From NCBI GenBank assembly GCA_002343335.1, contig DDSI01000080.1, forward strand, positions 1 to 8,669: a stretch of DNA of 8,669 nucleotides, written 5' to 3'. The number at the start of each line of letters is the position of its first letter. The stretch's first letter is position 1. Below, piece by piece: positions 5,303 through 8,669 of this stretch. Source of the DNA: Bacteriovoracaceae bacterium UBA2394. Lineage in GTDB: Bacteria > Bdellovibrionota > UBA2394. Under the pieces are notes generated by a model. It ran no database searches. It was not told the origin of the DNA and saw nothing but the letters and a program-made list of their open reading frames with translations. The position numbers and the translations under genes were made by a program.

Positions 5303-7747
5303 TTACTCTTTGTTCTTCGTAATGATCTCTTTTTTCGCAAGATCCAGTGGACCATATTGGCGCTGATATCGATCGAAGTCTTTCGCAGTCAGATCTTTCA
5401 TCCATTTGCCTTCCCACTTGGGCGTGTTCGCATCCGGCGTGAACGTCTCGCCCCACTTTTTAAAGAACTCTGCATTGGCTTTGAAATTCCAAACGATCTC
5501 TTCTCGTTGGTTCTGCGTTTTTTCATCCCAAATCCAAACAGGTTCTTGAATTACAACCACGGCCAGAGGAAGCTCTTTGTTTTCCGAATCGAAGGGTTTT
5601 TCCAAGCCCTGCTTAAAATTAATGCGAGGTTGATTCTTCAAATTTCGAATGATTGTCTCTCCGGTCTGCAAGCTCTTCATGAAATCCTCGTTGTATTCTC
5701 GAAGAATTTTCACAGAGCGATCCACCGCTTCGTGACGAATGTAATTTGACTTCAAATTTAAGTCCTGAGACATCGTTAAGACTTCAGCAGTAAGCGATAA
5801 AGTCCTTTCCATTTCGGATTTAGCTCGCTCAAGCCGAGCCATCTGACCGGGCTTCAAATGGAGAAACGCGCGATTGAATTCCTTCGCAAAGACCCGAAAT
5901 AAACGTTCGTTCTTTCGATTGTCGATATTTTTCTCTTCGGCCGTTTGTCTGAGAAACAAATCTCCCACTGGCCAATTGATCGTGTCGTAAGCCAAAGCAT
6001 ATTCCGACACCGCTTTGGTCGTATGAATCGATGCTAACAGCGCCTTCGCTTCGAGAGAATAGAAAGTATAGGACCGAGTGCCATGGTGAAGGCCTGCTGG
6101 TACGTCATATTCAAAATTAGGATCTTTTAGCGCCATTTCGATGTCAGATTGAATAGCGGCGAAATCACGAATCAAAGGCTCCAATCGGCCCTGATAGAGG
6201 AAAGAATAGAGAGGAGTTCTCTCGAGAATTTCCATTGCGGTGCGCTCACCTTCATTGCACTCCGAGCCCCCAAACGGGAGGAGATGCTTTCGAGCTTTAT
6301 CTGTAGGACCATTTTCCTTTTGATCTTCACAGAATCTCTTGGTGTCGACCGAGGAATAAACACTTAAAAATCCGATCGGTCCGAAAAATTTGGTGGATCC
6401 GAAGTAAGGATCAAAACCCATTCTTTGCAACAGATCTTGGTATTCCGCACCTTCGGTGAATCGAATCAAGGCAGAGAATGCTCTTCCGAAATAAGCCGAG
6501 GATAATCCAGCTACTCCAAGGTCATTCATCTGGCGCTGATCAGCGAGAAGCATGTTGTAAACTTCCCAGGCCAAATGGGGTTTCGACTCTTTCATAAAAC
6601 GATTGGCCATCTGCAATTTTTCGGCGGCTGGCACAACTTGTACACTCTCCAAGACGACTTCGTCCGCTCGGTCTAATCGGAAAACGACAGCATCACTTCG
6701 AACGTCTTGTCGAACTTGATTCGCACGTCCGTAATCGAAGATTTTCCATTCTTCGACAACATCGCCCTGACGATCCATCACTTGCTGAAGAACGATGCCC
6801 GTTACGGGCGCATAATCAGCAAAATAGGTTCGAATGATTTCATTCTGTCCCTTTAGATTACGAAGATGGTGATTTGCTCCATTGGATTTGAGCTCTTCCT
6901 TGATGACAACTGTCTTTGTGGGCTCTTCGATTATCTTTTTGTCAGCATTGCGAACTCGTACAACCACATTGACGTCAATTTGAATGTCAACTCGCTCATA
7001 TTTGAAATCTTGAGCCTGCTGAAATCCTGCAGATTTAAGCCAGTCATCCGCACCTCGGCACGCCAAGGTCTTTTGCTCCACTGAACCAGAGGTTTCTACG
7101 CGTAAAGTCACTTCGTTTTTGGCGAGGTCGACATCATTCACAATGACGGTAATAAAATCGTTAATGTTCTTCTGAACGAGAGAGCGCTTATATCGAATCC
7201 ATTCGCCTTTCGCATAGCGAGCGCATTCAGGGTCTGTGTAGTTAATCTGAGCCAGTAAGGCTTTGATAGAATTGAGGAGCGCGCTGTCCGCATAAATCAC
7301 AACGGCATCGTTGGCCAAAACGACCTTTGCGGGTTGTTCACTCAAGATGAGTCCGTTTAAAGCTCCGAGCGTGATCGGAGTATAAACTTTTTGATCTCGC
7401 TTATTCAAATGCCCGAGATAATCTGCGCCGCTCTTTGCAGGATTCTTTTGCATGCGAAGAGTGACGCTTTCACTTGTGGACTTGTTCTTGAAAGTCACAC
7501 GCACAACTCCAGAACCTTCGTTGGACTGCTCTATCGACCAATCTTGGGAATAGCGAAGACTAATTCCTAGATTGATATTGTTGTACGCTAGCGTCTGGCC
7601 GCCAGCCCCATTTCCAATTTCGGTTCCACCGGCAGGACGTTCGATTTTGCCCTTGGCAGAGATGGTGTCTTCAGGTTGTGCACATCCCATGACGATGAGG
7701 GCGATGAGTGTGGCGAAGGTTAAGTATAGATTCGTGATGGTTTTCAT
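5303..7747 (-). CDS. large predicted lipoprotein (814 aa), possible PsbP-like N-terminal domain
   Basis: The N-terminus is a type II signal peptide: MKTITNLY, hydrophobic 8-20, lipobox VMGC with cysteine 22, so an envelope lipoprotein. Residues 52-170 (YNNINLGISLRYSQDWSIEQ, later strands, and a final helix ending in LLAQINY) have the look of a PsbP/DcrB-like alpha-beta domain; this is from pattern only. Residues 175-375 are mostly beta-strand with several charged strands and cysteines at 175 and 230. Residues 375-700 are helical, beginning with a TPR-like stretch (AAEKLQMANRFMKESKPHLA) and containing cysteines 473 and 497 that could form a disulphide. The C-terminal 700-814 is rich in tryptophan and charged residues (EPVWIWDE, PKWEGKWMKDL). 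I recognise no known full-length family. The ATG is preceded by AGGA nine bases upstream, overlapping the stop of the TIGR02147 gene. The gap to the next gene is four bases, so an operon is clear. Confidence 0.85.
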   Translation of the reverse strand: MKTITNLYLTFATLIALIVMGCAQPEDTISAKGKIERPAGGTEIGNGAGGQTLAYNNINLGISLRYSQDWSIEQSNEGSGVVRVTFKNKSTSESVTLRMQKNPAKSGADYLGHLNKRDQKVYTPITLGALNGLILSEQPAKVVLANDAVVIYADSALLNSIKALLAQINYTDPECARYAKGEWIRYKRSLVQKNINDFITVIVNDVDLAKNEVTLRVETSGSVEQKTLACRGADDWLKSAGFQQAQDFKYERVDIQIDVNVVVRVRNADKKIIEEPTKTVVIKEELKSNGANHHLRNLKGQNEIIRTYFADYAPVTGIVLQQVMDRQGDVVEEWKIFDYGRANQVRQDVRSDAVVFRLDRADEVVLESVQVVPAAEKLQMANRFMKESKPHLAWEVYNMLLADQRQMNDLGVAGLSSAYFGRAFSALIRFTEGAEYQDLLQRMGFDPYFGSTKFFGPIGFLSVYSSVDTKRFCEDQKENGPTDKARKHLLPFGGSECNEGERTAMEILERTPLYSFLYQGRLEPLIRDFAAIQSDIEMALKDPNFEYDVPAGLHHGTRSYTFYSLEAKALLASIHTTKAVSEYALAYDTINWPVGDLFLRQTAEEKNIDNRKNERLFRVFAKEFNRAFLHLKPGQMARLERAKSEMERTLSLTAEVLTMSQDLNLKSNYIRHEAVDRSVKILREYNEDFMKSLQTGETIIRNLKNQPRINFKQGLEKPFDSENKELPLAVVVIQEPVWIWDEKTQNQREEIVWNFKANAEFFKKWGETFTPDANTPKWEGKWMKDLTAKDFDRYQRQYGPLDLAKKEIITKNKE

Positions 7748-7756
7748 ATTTTTGAT

Positions 7757-7760
7757 TCCT
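7757..7760 (-). promoter_or_regulatory. ribosome binding site of the 814-aa lipoprotein gene
   Basis: The minus strand reads AGGA nine bases before the ATG at 7747, overlapping the stop codon of the upstream regulator gene (7759-7761). It confirms the start and ties translation of the two genes together. Confidence 0.6.
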
Positions 7761-8628
7761 AAGTTAATTTACTATTTGAATTTCCATTGGAGCTGGCTTT
7801 GCTAAGGGGAAAGGCCAGCAAACTGATTTGAACGACTCGCGCTCCTAATTTCGGAGTCGCAAAGGCACTATGAATTTCTGTTCGAAAAGCTTTCATACGT
7901 CGCTTAAGGTCCGAAAATTCCCTTTCTGTGAGGGACAATGTGAGAGCCCCGAATTCACGCTCTTCGAGCGGCATTTCTCGCACAGCTTGACCGGCGAGAT
8001 TCAGCACTTGCTGATGAAAAGATCGAACCGATAGAGAATTGATTTCGTCAGTCGAAACCAGATTCATCTTTAAAGTTCGAAATCCTGTGGAAGTTTTTTC
8101 AATCAGGTGATTCGCGATCAAAAAATCAATCGCTCGCTCGACTTCGGATGTTTTAATTTGAAATTCCAGTAGTTTTGCAATTCGCTCTGAGGAACTAATA
8201 TTAGGATTGGCGGCAACGAATTCGCGCACAGCGACATAAGCCCAGGTGGAGAGATACTCATAGTTCAGAATCGGAAGGCGAAAGGAGTGAAGCATTTGCG
8301 CGCGATTTCGAATCTTTAAGAGCTTTTCGAAGCGTTGCTTCTTTCCATCGTGTGTCTTAGCGTTGGAAAACTCGACCAACTCTCGAAAATAATCTCTCTC
8401 CAAGCCAGTGATTCCCATCAACTTGGTGAGCTTCGTAAAACCTTCAAAACCCAGGTTTCGCTTTCCACTCATGACGAGCTGAAAATAATTAGGCGATGTA
8501 AACCCTGCCTGCTTAGAAATTTTTCGGAATGAAAAATGCTTTAGAGACTTTTGAGTCTCGATCCAACATCTGAGGACTTCTCGGAAGTCGGTCGTTTCGT
8601 AGAAAGTTTTGGTGGCTATCCAGGTCAT
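7759..8628 (-). CDS. TIGR02147-family protein (DUF4423 C-terminal), putative regulator
   Basis: This is a 289-aa cytoplasmic protein, full length for the family. The N-terminal part (about 10-85) carries the family's helix-turn-helix-like signature: FSFRKISKQAGFTSPNYFQ, LVMSGKRNLGFEGFTKL and MGITGLERDYFRELVEF. A middle winged-helix-like section follows (YEYLSTWAYVAVREF; a second helical repeat at 147-180 ending NHLIEKTSTGFR). The DUF4423-type end is clear: SFHQQVLNLAGQAVREMPLE, EREFGALTLSL and VVQISLLAFPLS. The family is widely presumed to be transcriptional regulators, but to my knowledge function is largely untested. It is the first gene of a tight operon with a large lipoprotein and a small exported protein, so control of, or sensing linked to, these envelope proteins is the natural inference. 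The ATG at 8628 has no Shine-Dalgarno. Family call is strong; the DNA-binding role is inferred. Confidence 0.9.
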   Translation of the reverse strand: MTWIATKTFYETTDFREVLRCWIETQKSLKHFSFRKISKQAGFTSPNYFQLVMSGKRNLGFEGFTKLTKLMGITGLERDYFRELVEFSNAKTHDGKKQRFEKLLKIRNRAQMLHSFRLPILNYEYLSTWAYVAVREFVAANPNISSSERIAKLLEFQIKTSEVERAIDFLIANHLIEKTSTGFRTLKMNLVSTDEINSLSVRSFHQQVLNLAGQAVREMPLEEREFGALTLSLTEREFSDLKRRMKAFRTEIHSAFATPKLGARVVQISLLAFPLSKASSNGNSNSKLT

Positions 8629-8638
8629 CGTGGGGGCC

Positions 8639-8667
8639 GTTGTAAGCTAGAATGATTCGGTGCACAA
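8639..8667 (-). promoter_or_regulatory. possible promoter of the TIGR02147-lipoprotein operon
   Basis: On the minus strand TTGTGC (plus 8662-8667) and TACAAC (plus 8639-8644) are separated by exactly 17 bp. The expected start site would be only a few bases before the ATG at 8628, giving a near-leaderless mRNA, in line with the missing ribosome binding site. Hexamer matches are modest (three and four of six). Confidence 0.25.
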
Positions 8668-8669
8668 CA

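Noticed and set aside
5273..5749. 158-codon plus-strand open frame opposite the 814-aa lipoprotein
   Set aside because: It is antisense to a well-supported lipoprotein gene and its neighbour; its hydrophobic, arginine-rich translation has no recognisable domain and no ribosome site.

Overview
The window looks like chromosomal DNA of a predatory or Bdellovibrio-like bacterium (Bdellovibrionota or another former deltaproteobacterial lineage). The main pointers are a TIGR02147/DUF4423-family protein (the family is abundant in Bdellovibrio and Fibrobacter), an Hsp70 ending in small C-terminal modules of a type I associate with myxobacteria and relatives, and many lipoproteins of no recognised family. 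This assignment is inference; there is no rRNA or other marker gene. Gene density is high. No mobile elements, tRNA genes or CRISPR arrays were seen.

Left part (1-1325, minus strand): a TPR-repeat protein overlaps by four bases (ATGA) the start of a PLP-dependent threonine/serine dehydratase that runs off the left edge. A 106-bp divergent intergenic region (1326-1431) separates this pair from the plus-strand chaperone genes.

Middle (1432-4042, plus strand): an Hsp70/DnaK-like protein with an intact ATPase domain and substrate-binding beta domain, but with the helical lid replaced by two beta-rich modules. It is followed 19 bp later by a J-domain protein with a short C-terminal TPR-like segment. 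The two probably form a dedicated chaperone/co-chaperone pair distinct from housekeeping DnaK/DnaJ. The tail of the J gene overlaps, tail to tail, a minus-strand lipoprotein gene.

Right part (3981-8628, minus strand): read in transcription order, a TIGR02147 regulator-like protein, an 814-aa lipoprotein and a 167-aa exported protein with a possible MlaC-like fold are packed with gaps of 11 and 4 bp and look like one operon. A 238-aa lipoprotein follows after a 97-bp gap that holds an inverted repeat and a possible promoter of its own. The 167-aa gene contains a perfect 15-bp hairpin inside its coding sequence, just after the signal peptide.

The genes most likely to start transcripts (Hsp70 and TIGR02147) lack a visible Shine-Dalgarno sequence and have a possible -10 element very close to the start codon. 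The second genes of each operon do have purine-rich ribosome binding sites. This suggests leaderless or near-leaderless transcripts for the first genes.
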